Below are positions 26,678-35,211 of a DNA stretch of 64,000 nt, piece after piece. Positions within the stretch are counted from its first letter, which is position 1, and each line of letters opens with the position of its first letter. This stretch comes from Desulfacinum infernum DSM 9756. Lineage in GTDB: Bacteria > Desulfobacterota > Syntrophobacteria > Syntrophobacterales > DSM-9756. The position numbers and the translations under genes were made by a program. Where the stretch lies: contig NZ_FQVB01000016.1 of assembly GCF_900129305.1 (NCBI RefSeq), positions 32,872 through 96,871 on the forward strand. The letters are read 5' to 3'. The notes under the pieces were generated by a model that worked only from the letters and a program-made list of their open reading frames with translations, was not told where the DNA came from and made no database searches.

Positions 26678-28000
26678 CTATGCCCCGGTCTTTTCCCTTT
26701 CCGAAAGGATGTCCTGGATGGCCCCTTCGATTTTGCTCAAGGCTCCCAGCCGTTCCTTGGCCTTTTCCAGGTAGGGAAGGGCCTGGGGATTCTTGTGGCG
26801 CCCGAGGGCCTGGGCCGCCCAGTTCACCACATAAGGGCTCTCGTGCTCCGTCAGCTGAGCCAGCAGGGAGAAGCTCTCCTCTGTGGGAACGGCGCCGAGA
26901 ACCATGATGAGTCCCACCTTGAGTTCATCGAACGCGGCATTTTCCGAAAGCACTTGGGCGATGACGGGAACCGCCTTCTCGCCCATGGCTTCCAGCTGTT
27001 TGAGGCACATCTGGGCGAAATAGGGGAACCGGAACATGGAAAGCTCGGCCAGGAGCCGCGGTACCGCTTCGTGGGAAAAGGACGCCAGCAGGTCCGGAAC
27101 GAAGAGGCTGGCCCAGGAAAACGTGTAGCACAGGGGCAGCAGGTGGGGGATCATGTCCGGGCCCGCTTGCCTGATCTCGACCAGGACCGGCTCCAGGGCC
27201 CGGCGCCTGGTCTCCACGCCTTCCGCATCCCGTTGGGGAAACCGTTTCATGTCGTTGGCCAGCTTGAGCTTGCCTGCCAGGCGATCCAGGCGGTCGTCCC
27301 CCGTTCGGGGGAATTCCTGTTCGTAGGCCCGGGCGCGCTGGGCGATCCAGAACTTTTCCAGCCAGGTGGCCGGAGAGTAGAAGTGCACCAGCTCCTTCCG
27401 CTCCAGGCCCTCCCGCTTGTGATAGCCGTTTTCCTGGAAGAAATCCTTCTCCTCCACCGCCACCTGCCAGCGGGTTCGGGCCCTGTAGAAGGCGGTGTCG
27501 TAATCGCCGGTGGCCAGGCAGGCGGTCACCAGGATGTCGTGGAGCCGGTCGTCTTCCGGATAAACCTCCAGGAGCCGCTCGGCGTGGTGGCGTGCCTTGT
27601 CGTAGGATCCTTCCAGCAGATGGCTGAATCCCTTTTCCACATCTTTTTGGAGTTTCTCCCGGCGCTTGGCCCTTTCCTCCATCTGCTGAAGTTCGTCCTT
27701 GGGGAGTGCCTTTCGGGCCTCTTCGTGGTGCGGAAGGCAGCACTTCTTATATTTCTTGCCCGAGCCGCACGGACATGGCTCGTTTCGTCCCACCCGTTTC
27801 ACGATCAGGTGGTCCGCCAGGGCCATCTGGCGACGCGAGGTCTTGTAGTCCTCGATGAGTTTGTCCAGATCCTGATCCCGAAGGCCGTAGCGGGCGAGCA
27901 CGGTGTCGCGATGGACCCCCTGCATGATGTCGTAGACGGGTTGCCACGGGTTGCCGGAGGCCGAAGGGGAAGTGCCGGGGGTGGAACTAGAACCGCTCAT
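26678..28000 (-). CDS. SEC-C motif / HEAT-repeat-like protein
   Basis: The 440-residue protein carries a SEC-C zinc motif near residue 95 (VGRNEPCPCGSGKKYKKCCL), like the SecA C-terminal tail that binds SecB and ribosomes. A TPR-like helical stretch follows (GSYDKARHHAERLLEVYPED), then HEAT-like repeats at the C-terminus (AVPRLLAELSMF, AVPVIAQVLSEN, LLAQLTEHESPYVVNWAAQALGRH). The N-terminal 35 residues are Ser/Pro-rich and probably disordered. The start is ATG 28000 with AAAGGA. The function is unknown; a chaperone-like or protein-interaction role is inferred from the domains. Confidence 0.82.
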   Translation of the reverse strand: MSGSSSTPGTSPSASGNPWQPVYDIMQGVHRDTVLARYGLRDQDLDKLIEDYKTSRRQMALADHLIVKRVGRNEPCPCGSGKKYKKCCLPHHEEARKALPKDELQQMEERAKRREKLQKDVEKGFSHLLEGSYDKARHHAERLLEVYPEDDRLHDILVTACLATGDYDTAFYRARTRWQVAVEEKDFFQENGYHKREGLERKELVHFYSPATWLEKFWIAQRARAYEQEFPRTGDDRLDRLAGKLKLANDMKRFPQRDAEGVETRRRALEPVLVEIRQAGPDMIPHLLPLCYTFSWASLFVPDLLASFSHEAVPRLLAELSMFRFPYFAQMCLKQLEAMGEKAVPVIAQVLSENAAFDELKVGLIMVLGAVPTEESFSLLAQLTEHESPYVVNWAAQALGRHKNPQALPYLEKAKERLGALSKIEGAIQDILSEREKTGA

Positions 28001-28084
28001 GGAACGTCCTTTCTGTGAGTGGCGATTTGAATCACGAAAGTCTGCCGCAAGGCATCGGATCTCTACCACCTTTGGTCAATGGTG

Positions 28085-28651
28085 TCAAAACTCCACTGGC
28101 CTCCGCGGGGCCCGGCCGGTCTTTGCCAGGTTACGGGCGATGACCTCGGCGATCTCTTCCGCAGACAGGGAGCCGGAATCCACGGCCACATGGGCGATCA
28201 CCCGGTAGAGCGGGCGCCTTCTTTCCAGGATCTGGGAGGTCTCGTCCTGGACGTGGCGGCCGGTGAGCGACGGTCTTTGCGTTGCGGTCTTGGGATCCAG
28301 TGCGAGGCGCTGGAGGATAACCGGAAGGTCGCAATCCAGCCAGACTACGTGGAAGCAGTCGCGGAGGATCTTTCCGTTCCTTTCCTTTTCCACGATTCCG
28401 CCTCCCGTGGCCACCACCAACCCCTCTTCCCGGCTGATCTGGCCCAGAAGGGCCGATTCCGCTTCCCGGAAGGCCTCCCAGCCGTTTTGAGCAACGAAAT
28501 GGGCGATGGACGTTCCAAACCGCTGCGTCAGCACGCGGTCCATGTCCACGAAGTCCCATCCCAGGCGCGCGGCCAGGAGGTCGCCCACCGTGCTCTTCCC
28601 CGTGCCGCGGTATCCGATGAGAGCAATCCGCTGAATCGTGCTTTCTTCCAC
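28085..28651 (-). CDS. aroK: Shikimate kinase
   Basis: The 188-residue P-loop kinase phosphorylates shikimate in the aromatic amino-acid pathway. It has Walker A GYRGTGKST, the shikimate-binding FVDMDRVL acid pair, and GWEAFREAES and VVATGGGIV, which are family signatures. The lid Arg region is ATQRPSL, and RRPLYRVIA marks the nucleotide-binding end. GTG 28651 is taken as the start because GGAGG and AGGAGG lie just upstream; the longest frame begins with a TTG that overlaps this site. aroQ is divergent ~300 bp away. Confidence 0.92.
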   Translation of the reverse strand: MEESTIQRIALIGYRGTGKSTVGDLLAARLGWDFVDMDRVLTQRFGTSIAHFVAQNGWEAFREAESALLGQISREEGLVVATGGGIVEKERNGKILRDCFHVVWLDCDLPVILQRLALDPKTATQRPSLTGRHVQDETSQILERRRPLYRVIAHVAVDSGSLSAEEIAEVIARNLAKTGRAPRRPVEF

Positions 28652-28959
28652 CCTCCAATGCCTCCTCAACAAGGCGAAGTGGAGCGACCGGGCGCCATAG
28701 AACAGGCAGCCAGCCGTCTCGCGGATCTCGCCGCTCCCACAGCCCGTTCATGCCGCATTGTCGTCCCTTCGCGTTCCCGGGCCCTTTTCTTTCCCATGAG
28801 CCTCCCCCATCCTGCGAGGCGAGGCAAAACATGATTAAGAAATCCTTGGCCCCATGCGGACCTAAACGGTAAATAGATTTTCCAGCACGCGCAAGGACAA
28901 AGCCTGCGGTGATATTTGGATTCGAAGGCATCGACGATGGGAACGGGAGGCCCAAGCCC
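28652..28959. other. Divergent spacer between aroK and aroQ
   Basis: No gene is seen in these ~308 bp. The spacer should hold both promoters, but no strong pair of boxes was recognised. Confidence 0.4.
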
Positions 28960-29406
28960 ATGAAACGGATTCTCGTGCTCCACGGAATCAACCTGAACAT
29001 GTTCGGGAGGCGGGACAGCAGCCACTACGGACATCTGACCCTTACGGCCATCGATGAGCGCATCCAGGCGCTCGCCGCTGAACTGGGCGTGCAGGTGGAA
29101 TGCTTTCAATCGAACCGCGAAGACGAGCTGGTGGAAAGGATTCATCGGGCCCTGGACGACGGAACGGACGCCGTGGTGATCAACGCCGGCGCCTGGACCC
29201 ACTACAACTATGCCATTCGGGATGCGCTGGAGATTTTGAAGGTGCCGGTCGTGGAGGTGCACATGTCCAACATCCACGCCCGAGAGCCCTTCCGCGCAAC
29301 GTCCGTGCTGGCTCCCGTGGCCCGGGGCCAGATTTCCGGTTTTGGCGTTCTCAGCTACCTTCTGGGACTTCGTGCCGCCGTGGATCTCCTGGAAGAACAA
29401 GGGTAA
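28960..29406 (+). CDS. aroQ: Type II 3-dehydroquinate dehydratase
   Basis: The 148-residue enzyme converts 3-dehydroquinate to 3-dehydroshikimate as a dodecamer. It shows the family blocks LHGINLNMFGRRDSSHYG (catalytic Arg and Tyr loop), CFQSNREDELVERIH, VINAGAWTHYNYAIRDAL, VEVHMSNIHAREPFR (catalytic His) and GFGVLSYLLGLRA. ATG 28960 is supported by GGGAGG 9 bp upstream; the frame to 28909 lacks this. With aroK it gives two steps of the shikimate pathway. Confidence 0.94.
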   Translation: MKRILVLHGINLNMFGRRDSSHYGHLTLTAIDERIQALAAELGVQVECFQSNREDELVERIHRALDDGTDAVVINAGAWTHYNYAIRDALEILKVPVVEVHMSNIHAREPFRATSVLAPVARGQISGFGVLSYLLGLRAAVDLLEEQG

Positions 29407-29578
29407 GGAACGCATTGGATCCAGGGCCAGCTTCAAGAAATCGGCTTGCGGGCCTCGGGATCAAAGCGGTTCATTTTCGCCATACCTGACCAGGAGCCGG
29501 CACAAGCCCGTTGACGATGCGCAGCCCTTCGGGTAGGAGGAGCGGCCCTGGACGAGATGCGTAAACGATGGGGTGACC

Positions 29579-30319
29579 ATGAGACGACCTTTCGCTTTGG
29601 ATCAACCGTGGATGAAGCCTGTGCCGATCCTGGCGGCCGGCCTGCTCAGACTGCTTCACCACAGCTGTTCCTTTTCCGCCCTGGGGCTGGGGCATCTCCA
29701 AAGGGCGTTGTCGGGGCCCGGCGCCTGCCTGTTCACCACCTGGCATTGCATGTTTCCTGCGGTGGTCCACTTTTTCCGAAACTTGGACGGGGTTCTCATG
29801 GTGAGCCGTTCCCAGGACGGAGAATGGGCATCGCGCATCGTTCACCATCTGGGCTACCAAACCGTGCGGGGGTCCAGCCACCGGGGCGGTTCCCAGGCCC
29901 TTCGCGCCATGCTTCGCCTCACCCGCCTGGGTCATTACGCCGGTCTCATCGCGGACGGTTCCCAGGGGCCCGCCAAGGTGGCCCAGGCCGGGATCGTGTG
30001 GCTGGCGCGAGCCACGGGCCTTCCCTTGTTTCCCGTCTGTATGGCCGCCCATCCGTGCGTGCGCCTTTCCAGCTGGGACCGAACCATCATCGCCCGGCCC
30101 TTTGCCACCGTGGTTATGGCCTTCGGTGAGCCCATCCGGGTGCCGCGCAACGTCCCCCCGGAAGGGCTGGAATCGTACCGGAACCGGCTCCAGGATGCCC
30201 TGAACCGTCTGGCGGACCAGGCGGAAACGGCCGCGCGGAGCGGCGCAGGCGTTCCCATCCCATCCCAGGCAGCCCGAGCCGCCGGGCGGATCGGGCCCGG
30301 TCGAACCCTTACCCCTTGA
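29579..30319 (+). CDS. DUF374-type lysophospholipid acyltransferase-like protein
   Basis: The 246-residue protein matches the DUF374 family of short acyltransferase-like proteins: a TWHCMFPAVVHFF segment (His box), VSRSQDGEWASRIVHHLG, VRGSSHRGGSQALRAML and LIADGSQGPAKVAQAGIVWLA. One hydrophobic N-terminal segment may anchor it to the inner membrane. It lies 14 bp before fabH, so lipid or lipid A metabolism is likely. ATG 29579 is preferred to the GTG at 29573. The C-terminal 30 residues are Ala/Pro/Gly-rich and probably disordered. Confidence 0.85.
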   Translation: MRRPFALDQPWMKPVPILAAGLLRLLHHSCSFSALGLGHLQRALSGPGACLFTTWHCMFPAVVHFFRNLDGVLMVSRSQDGEWASRIVHHLGYQTVRGSSHRGGSQALRAMLRLTRLGHYAGLIADGSQGPAKVAQAGIVWLARATGLPLFPVCMAAHPCVRLSSWDRTIIARPFATVVMAFGEPIRVPRNVPPEGLESYRNRLQDALNRLADQAETAARSGAGVPIPSQAARAAGRIGPGRTLTP

Positions 30320-30333
30320 GAAAGGAGAAATGC

Positions 30334-31329
30334 ATGATTCGCAGCGTCATCGCCGGTATCGGCAGTTTCGTGCCGCCGAAGGTGGTCACCAACGATGACC
30401 TGGCTCAGAGGATGACCACGAGCGACGAATGGATCCAGACCCGCACCGGGATCAGAGAAAGGCGGTTTGCCGAAGAGGGGGTGAGCTGCTCGGACCTGGC
30501 CCTGGAAGCCACCCGCAAGGCCCTGGAAGATGCGGGCATGACGGCATCCGACATCGACTTCATCATCTTTGCCACCCTGAGCCCCGATCATCACTTCCCG
30601 GGAACGGGCTGTTATCTCCAGGCCAAGCTGGATGCGGCGCCCGTGGGCTGCCTGGACGTGCGCAACCAATGCACCGGCTTCCTCTACTCCCTGGCCACCG
30701 CCGATGCCATGATCCGGGCGGGGCTCTACCGGAACATCCTCATCGTGGGCTCCGAGGTCCATTCCAGCGCCCTCGACTTTTCCGATACCGGCCGGGACGT
30801 GGCGGTTCTTTTCGGAGACGGGGCCGGTGCCGTGGTGCTTTCGGCGGGGGATGATCCGGAGCGCGGGGTGCTCTACACGGAGCTCCACGCCGACGGGCGT
30901 TTCGCCAAGGCACTGCACCTGGACATCTGGGATATTTCCAAGAAGCCTTACATCACTCCGGAAACGGTGACCAGCGGGGCCATCTGGCCGCGCATGGAAG
31001 GAAAGACCGTCTTCAAGCACGCCGTGACGCGTCTTTGCGAATCCATCGTCCGTACCCTGGAGGTGAACCGGGTCCGCCCGGAAGAGATCAAGTACGTCAT
31101 TCCGCACCAGGCCAACATGCGCATCAACCAGATGGTGGCTCAAAAGCTAGGCTTTCCGGAAGAGAAGTTCCTGCACAACATGCAGCGTTACGGAAACACC
31201 ACGGCGGCCAGCATCCCGCTGCTGCTGGACGAGACCTACCGGCAGGGCTTCCTGGAAAAAGGAGATCTTTTGCTGCTGGCCGCCTTCGGCGCCGGATTCA
31301 CCTGGGGCACCGCCCTACTGCGATGGTGA
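30334..31329 (+). CDS. fabH: 3-oxoacyl-ACP synthase III (KAS III)
   Basis: The 331-residue condensing enzyme starts fatty-acid synthesis by joining acetyl-CoA and malonyl-ACP. The catalytic triad is visible: Cys113 in RNQCTGF, His in VIPHQANMRI and Asn in RYGNTTAAS. The start motif TSDEWIQTRTGIRERR and the ending FGAGFTWGTALLRW are typical. AAAGGAG precedes ATG 30334. It follows the DUF374 gene closely. Its 3' end overlaps that of the convergent PEP-synthase-like gene by 15 bp. Confidence 0.95.
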   Translation: MIRSVIAGIGSFVPPKVVTNDDLAQRMTTSDEWIQTRTGIRERRFAEEGVSCSDLALEATRKALEDAGMTASDIDFIIFATLSPDHHFPGTGCYLQAKLDAAPVGCLDVRNQCTGFLYSLATADAMIRAGLYRNILIVGSEVHSSALDFSDTGRDVAVLFGDGAGAVVLSAGDDPERGVLYTELHADGRFAKALHLDIWDISKKPYITPETVTSGAIWPRMEGKTVFKHAVTRLCESIVRTLEVNRVRPEEIKYVIPHQANMRINQMVAQKLGFPEEKFLHNMQRYGNTTAASIPLLLDETYRQGFLEKGDLLLLAAFGAGFTWGTALLRW

Positions 31330-34227
31330 GGATTCCGGGGACGGACACGGGTCGTGTGTCTGGCCGTCCCCGGCCCCCAGACCCAGGTGATCCTTGAGGC
31401 AGGAAAGCACGTCCCGGAGGCGCGTGCCGTCCACCTGCACCCCCACGGCGGCGATCACCGAATGGCGGCGGTAAGGATCCACTTCGAACTGCCAGGGGCG
31501 CAAGGCCCCGTCCAGGCCTCTGCGGGCCGCAAAGGCTTCAAAGTCCTTCACCCGGGCCAGGAGCGCCTCGTACTCGTCCCGACCGTAGACCACCCCATCG
31601 AATTCCCCGTAAGAACATCGGCCGAAGGCAATGACATAGGTTTCCTGGGATGGTCCTTCCTCGCTCCCCTGCCCTGCCTTTTGCTTCATGATGCGCATCT
31701 CCGGAAACGGGGCGAAGGCGGGGTCCAGGTGGTACAAGTCCACGAATTCCCCTTCCGGCACCGCACTTTGGAGGTTCATGGGACATCCGTATTTGCTCTG
31801 ATCCAGGAAGGTGCGCAGGTATCGGCAGACCAGGTCGAAGTCCTCCTCCGGGATGGAAAGCCCGATGCTCACAATCCGTGCATGGCCCTGGCCCAGGGGA
31901 GGCTCTCCCTGGACGATCCGGACGCGGTCCCGCAACCTGGGGTTCACCTGGCCCAGGTAGGTCAGAAAATTCTGCGCCAGCACGTCCTTTTCGGAGTATT
32001 TCAGGAATCCGGGGCCGATCTCGATCTTGTCCAGATCCTGGTCGTATTCGAAGTTGCTGGCGAAGATGAGGTAGTAGTAGTGCGGAACGCGCATCAAGTG
32101 GAAGCCCTCGGCTTCGAAGTCCTTCAAGACGCTCATGGTGCGGTTCTTGATAAAGATGTCCCGGATGACGTCGTTTTCGCCCTCTCCCCGCTCCCGGGCC
32201 TTTTCCACCATGATTTCGTGGATCCAGTGGGTACGCCAGGTGGTGCACAGCATGAGGGCGCGAAGAATCTTGAGCACCTCACGGCCGAGATGCGAACCGT
32301 GGTAGACCAGGGGGGGGCCCAGGTCGAATTCGTCCAGGGCCACGTCCTTCAGAGCCAATGTTCTCTCCCGATCCCTTTCGGGAATGTAGAGGAGATAGGT
32401 GGCGAAGGCGTGCATCAATTCCTTTTCCGAAACGCTCCGGTCTCCCGCCTTGAGCCGTGCTTCCAGCCTCTGGTAATGGGCCAGCTCCAGTTCCATCTGG
32501 TAGTGGATGTCCAGAAGGGTCTCGTAATCCAGCTCCCGGTAGCCCGCCCGCTCGAACTGGTCCCGCAGGTATTCCCAATCCACGTAGAGCTTCTTTCGGG
32601 CCTTTCGGTCTTCCAGGAAATCCACGGCGTCGGTGACGCCCACGATCCCCCGCTCCCCGTCCACAAAGACCCGGCGACCCATGAACGGTGCCAGGGATGA
32701 TTCCGGGTTGAGGCGGATCCGGTCTTCGTCGATGAGAACCAAGGGCCGCCCCTCCACGTCCACCACGTTGATGAGATACGGCTTGCTGTAGGCCACGGCC
32801 GATACGGCCTCATGTCCGGTGACGTTCCCGTCGCAGCGGATGATTCCCCGCACGTTGGGGTGGTTGACCGCCAGGTCCGATTCGCCGTAGGGGCGTTTCC
32901 GGAGCATGATGACCGGCTCGCCTTGGCGGGCCAGATCCAGCGCCGCTTCCGTACCGAACACCAGAACGCCCACGTCCGCCGTGTCGGTGACGGGCTCACC
33001 GGTGGCCAGCACCCGGTAGTCCCGAAAGCCCTCCTTGAGGGCCTTTTCCGGCTGCTCCAGGGCGTTGTTGATGATGAGCGACGCCAGCTGAATGTTCGTC
33101 TTGCCTTCGTCCACCAGATCCCACATGGCCCGGGCCGTGGCGGCGAAGGTCATGCGAAGCGGGCGCCGCTGGAGGATGTAGAGCTTTCGGTCCTCCACCG
33201 TGAATTCGATGTCCAACGGCCTCTTGGCCCGCGCCTCGAACCGGTCCCGCACGGTGAGCAGCAGCTCGTAGATGTCGGGGAACCGTTCCCGGAGATCCCG
33301 GGTATGGAGGAGCTGCTTTCGGAGCTTTCCGGAGACGATCTTGTCGCACTGCACCTTAGGAGCCCATTCGATGACGGGGTGCGACGATCCCGTCCGTGGA
33401 TTCCGGGTGAAAAGAACGCCCCCCAGGCAGTTTTCCGAATCCCGATTGCCGAAGACCATGGCCTGGACGATCACTGCCGTTCCCATGTCGTCCGGCACCT
33501 TGGGGCTTCGACTGACCCGGGCCTCCACGGCCGTCTCGCCCATCCACGAATCGAAGACGCTTTCGATGGCGAACCGGAACTGCCTGACGGGATCCGATTG
33601 GAAGCCGACGCCTCGCCGGGGATGCTCCGCCTGCAGGAGCACCTTCTTGTAGGCGTCGATCAGGGGAAAGATCTCGTCGGTGGGAACGGATCCCTCGTCG
33701 CCCACGTGGAAGCGCTGAAGGATCTCGAAGAAATGGGCATAGGGAATGCCCAGCACCACTTCCCCGTACATGCGGATCGCCTCCAGGTAGGTGCTGAGAA
33801 GAAAGCCCTCGTCTTCACCGGCTTCCACCAGAGCGGTGACGATCTCATCGTTGAGGCCCACGTTCAGGATGGTGCTGATGGCCCCCGGTAGAGACACGGG
33901 AGCCCCACCCCGCACGGCCACGATCAGGGGCATGGCCCCGGTGGCATCCCCGAATCTCCTGCCCACCCGCCGTTCCAGATCCGACAGCTCCAGGCACACC
34001 TGGCTCCAGAGATCCTCCGGTAGCGAATCTCCGTTATTCCTGTAAACGCGCCAGGCGTCGGTGGTAAGGATGAAACCGTCGGGAACGGAAATGAGATCCT
34101 CCATACCGGGAAAGTCGGACCTCAGGTTTTGAAAGTCCTCCACCAGCTTCGCCCCTTTGGCTCCCAGCTTGTCCACCTGGGCGGGGTCGGCCCTCTCAAA
34201 GGGGACGGTGTAATAGTCCTGGGGCAT
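31315..34227 (-). CDS. PEP-synthase/PPDK-like protein lacking the PEP-binding barrel
   Basis: The 970-residue protein begins with a pyruvate phosphate dikinase-type ATP-binding domain (KLGAKGAKLVEDF, VRGGAPVSLPGAISTILNVG, CLGGVLFTRNPRTG, DIEFTVEDRKLYILQRRPL). A swivelling phospho-His-like domain follows, whose His motif reads CDGNVTGHEAVSAVAYSKPYL instead of the usual T-S-H-A-A form. The last ~400 residues are a different, family-specific region, with no TIM-barrel PEP/pyruvate domain. It may phosphorylate an unknown acceptor or be regulatory. AGGAGA precedes ATG 34227. It stands alone, convergent with fabH. Confidence 0.8.
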   Translation of the reverse strand: MPQDYYTVPFERADPAQVDKLGAKGAKLVEDFQNLRSDFPGMEDLISVPDGFILTTDAWRVYRNNGDSLPEDLWSQVCLELSDLERRVGRRFGDATGAMPLIVAVRGGAPVSLPGAISTILNVGLNDEIVTALVEAGEDEGFLLSTYLEAIRMYGEVVLGIPYAHFFEILQRFHVGDEGSVPTDEIFPLIDAYKKVLLQAEHPRRGVGFQSDPVRQFRFAIESVFDSWMGETAVEARVSRSPKVPDDMGTAVIVQAMVFGNRDSENCLGGVLFTRNPRTGSSHPVIEWAPKVQCDKIVSGKLRKQLLHTRDLRERFPDIYELLLTVRDRFEARAKRPLDIEFTVEDRKLYILQRRPLRMTFAATARAMWDLVDEGKTNIQLASLIINNALEQPEKALKEGFRDYRVLATGEPVTDTADVGVLVFGTEAALDLARQGEPVIMLRKRPYGESDLAVNHPNVRGIIRCDGNVTGHEAVSAVAYSKPYLINVVDVEGRPLVLIDEDRIRLNPESSLAPFMGRRVFVDGERGIVGVTDAVDFLEDRKARKKLYVDWEYLRDQFERAGYRELDYETLLDIHYQMELELAHYQRLEARLKAGDRSVSEKELMHAFATYLLYIPERDRERTLALKDVALDEFDLGPPLVYHGSHLGREVLKILRALMLCTTWRTHWIHEIMVEKARERGEGENDVIRDIFIKNRTMSVLKDFEAEGFHLMRVPHYYYLIFASNFEYDQDLDKIEIGPGFLKYSEKDVLAQNFLTYLGQVNPRLRDRVRIVQGEPPLGQGHARIVSIGLSIPEEDFDLVCRYLRTFLDQSKYGCPMNLQSAVPEGEFVDLYHLDPAFAPFPEMRIMKQKAGQGSEEGPSQETYVIAFGRCSYGEFDGVVYGRDEYEALLARVKDFEAFAARRGLDGALRPWQFEVDPYRRHSVIAAVGVQVDGTRLRDVLSCLKDHLGLGAGDGQTHDPCPSPESSPSQ

Positions 34228-34662
34228 TTCTCTCTCCTGATCAATGGTCCCAGAATTCATGTGAAACAGAACCGCGAATGAACGCATATGGACGCAAATG
34301 GAAATGACCGGTGTGTGGGAGCGCAGCAAGCCACGTTGAGGTTGGTTGGCAATCTAACGATGGAGGGATCACACAAAAAAAGCGCGCCTTTCGGTGCTCC
34401 CACAAAAGGTCCGTGCCTGGCCCACCCTTTCATCCATGCGGGGTGGAGCTAAGTGGGCCATGAACGTTAGGTCTCCGTTACGATCCTTGGGTTTCTCGGT
34501 TTCCATCTTAACAATCCTGGTGGGTTTCGCCACCCAGGTGCCGACGAAAGATGCCACTCAATGGAAGGAAAGGGGCGGCGGTTGCTTCGCGGCGCTGAGA
34601 GTGCTAAACGGGGATTGCTATAATCGAGAATCGAAGGACGCACCTTTGGGGGGGACCCATTC
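34228..34662. other. Divergent spacer upstream of the NuoEFG-like genes
   Basis: About 435 bp with no gene. It contains an R3 repeat (34266-34301). The promoters for the PPDK-like gene and the NuoE operon should be here, but I could not assign boxes. Confidence 0.5.
34266..34301 (+). repeat. Dispersed 'ACCGCGAATGAACGC' repeat (family R3), copy 2
   Basis: AACAGAACCGCGAATGAACG followed by three near-repeats of a ~10-nt ATGGACGCAA-type unit. It matches the copy at 58038-58072. Confidence 0.5.
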
Positions 34663-35211
34663 ATGAAGGATGATGCCCGCTTGAGCGAAGAAGAGACCAT
34701 GCTTCGCAGCATCGAGGCCATGCTGCCGCGCTTTGAAAAGAACCGCGCCCAGTTGATTCCCATCTTGCAGGCCATCCAGGAGGAGCACCAGTACCTGTCC
34801 CGCGAGGCCATGCGCCTGGTGGCAGACTACCTGGAGATCTCTCCCAGCGAGGTGCTGGGGGTTGCCACCTTCTACAACCAGTTCCGGTTTCACCCACCCG
34901 GCCGTCACCAGATCAAGGTGTGTCTGGGAACGGCCTGCCATGTGGCCGGAGGAGACATCATCCTGGAAAATTTTGAAAGAAAACTGGGGATCAGGGAAGG
35001 AGAAACCACGCCGGACCGAGAATACAGCGTGGAGCGTGTGGCCTGTGTGGGATGCTGTGCTCTTGCGCCGGTGGCCGTGGTGGACGACAAGGTGATCGGT
35101 CACATGCAGCCGAGCAAGATCGAGGGCCTCTTTTTGCAGTTCGACCTCCAGCGGGAGCAGGAGAAGGCCCGGGAAGCGGGAGAAGAGGCGGATGCACAAG
35201 CTGGATCCTGA
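34663..35211 (+). CDS. NuoE-like [2Fe-2S] subunit of an NAD(P)-linked diaphorase
   Basis: The 182-residue protein matches the 24-kDa/NuoE/HoxE/HndA family: a helical N-terminus (ILQAIQEEHQYLSREAMRLVADYL), VLGVATFYNQFRF, then four cysteines for one [2Fe-2S] cluster (VCLGTACHVAGG and VACVGCCALAPV). It starts a three-gene unit and overlaps the NuoF-like gene by 20 bp. It shuttles or stores electrons beside the FMN subunit. G-rich sequence upstream of ATG 34663 serves as ribosome site. Confidence 0.93.
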   Translation: MKDDARLSEEETMLRSIEAMLPRFEKNRAQLIPILQAIQEEHQYLSREAMRLVADYLEISPSEVLGVATFYNQFRFHPPGRHQIKVCLGTACHVAGGDIILENFERKLGIREGETTPDREYSVERVACVGCCALAPVAVVDDKVIGHMQPSKIEGLFLQFDLQREQEKAREAGEEADAQAGS

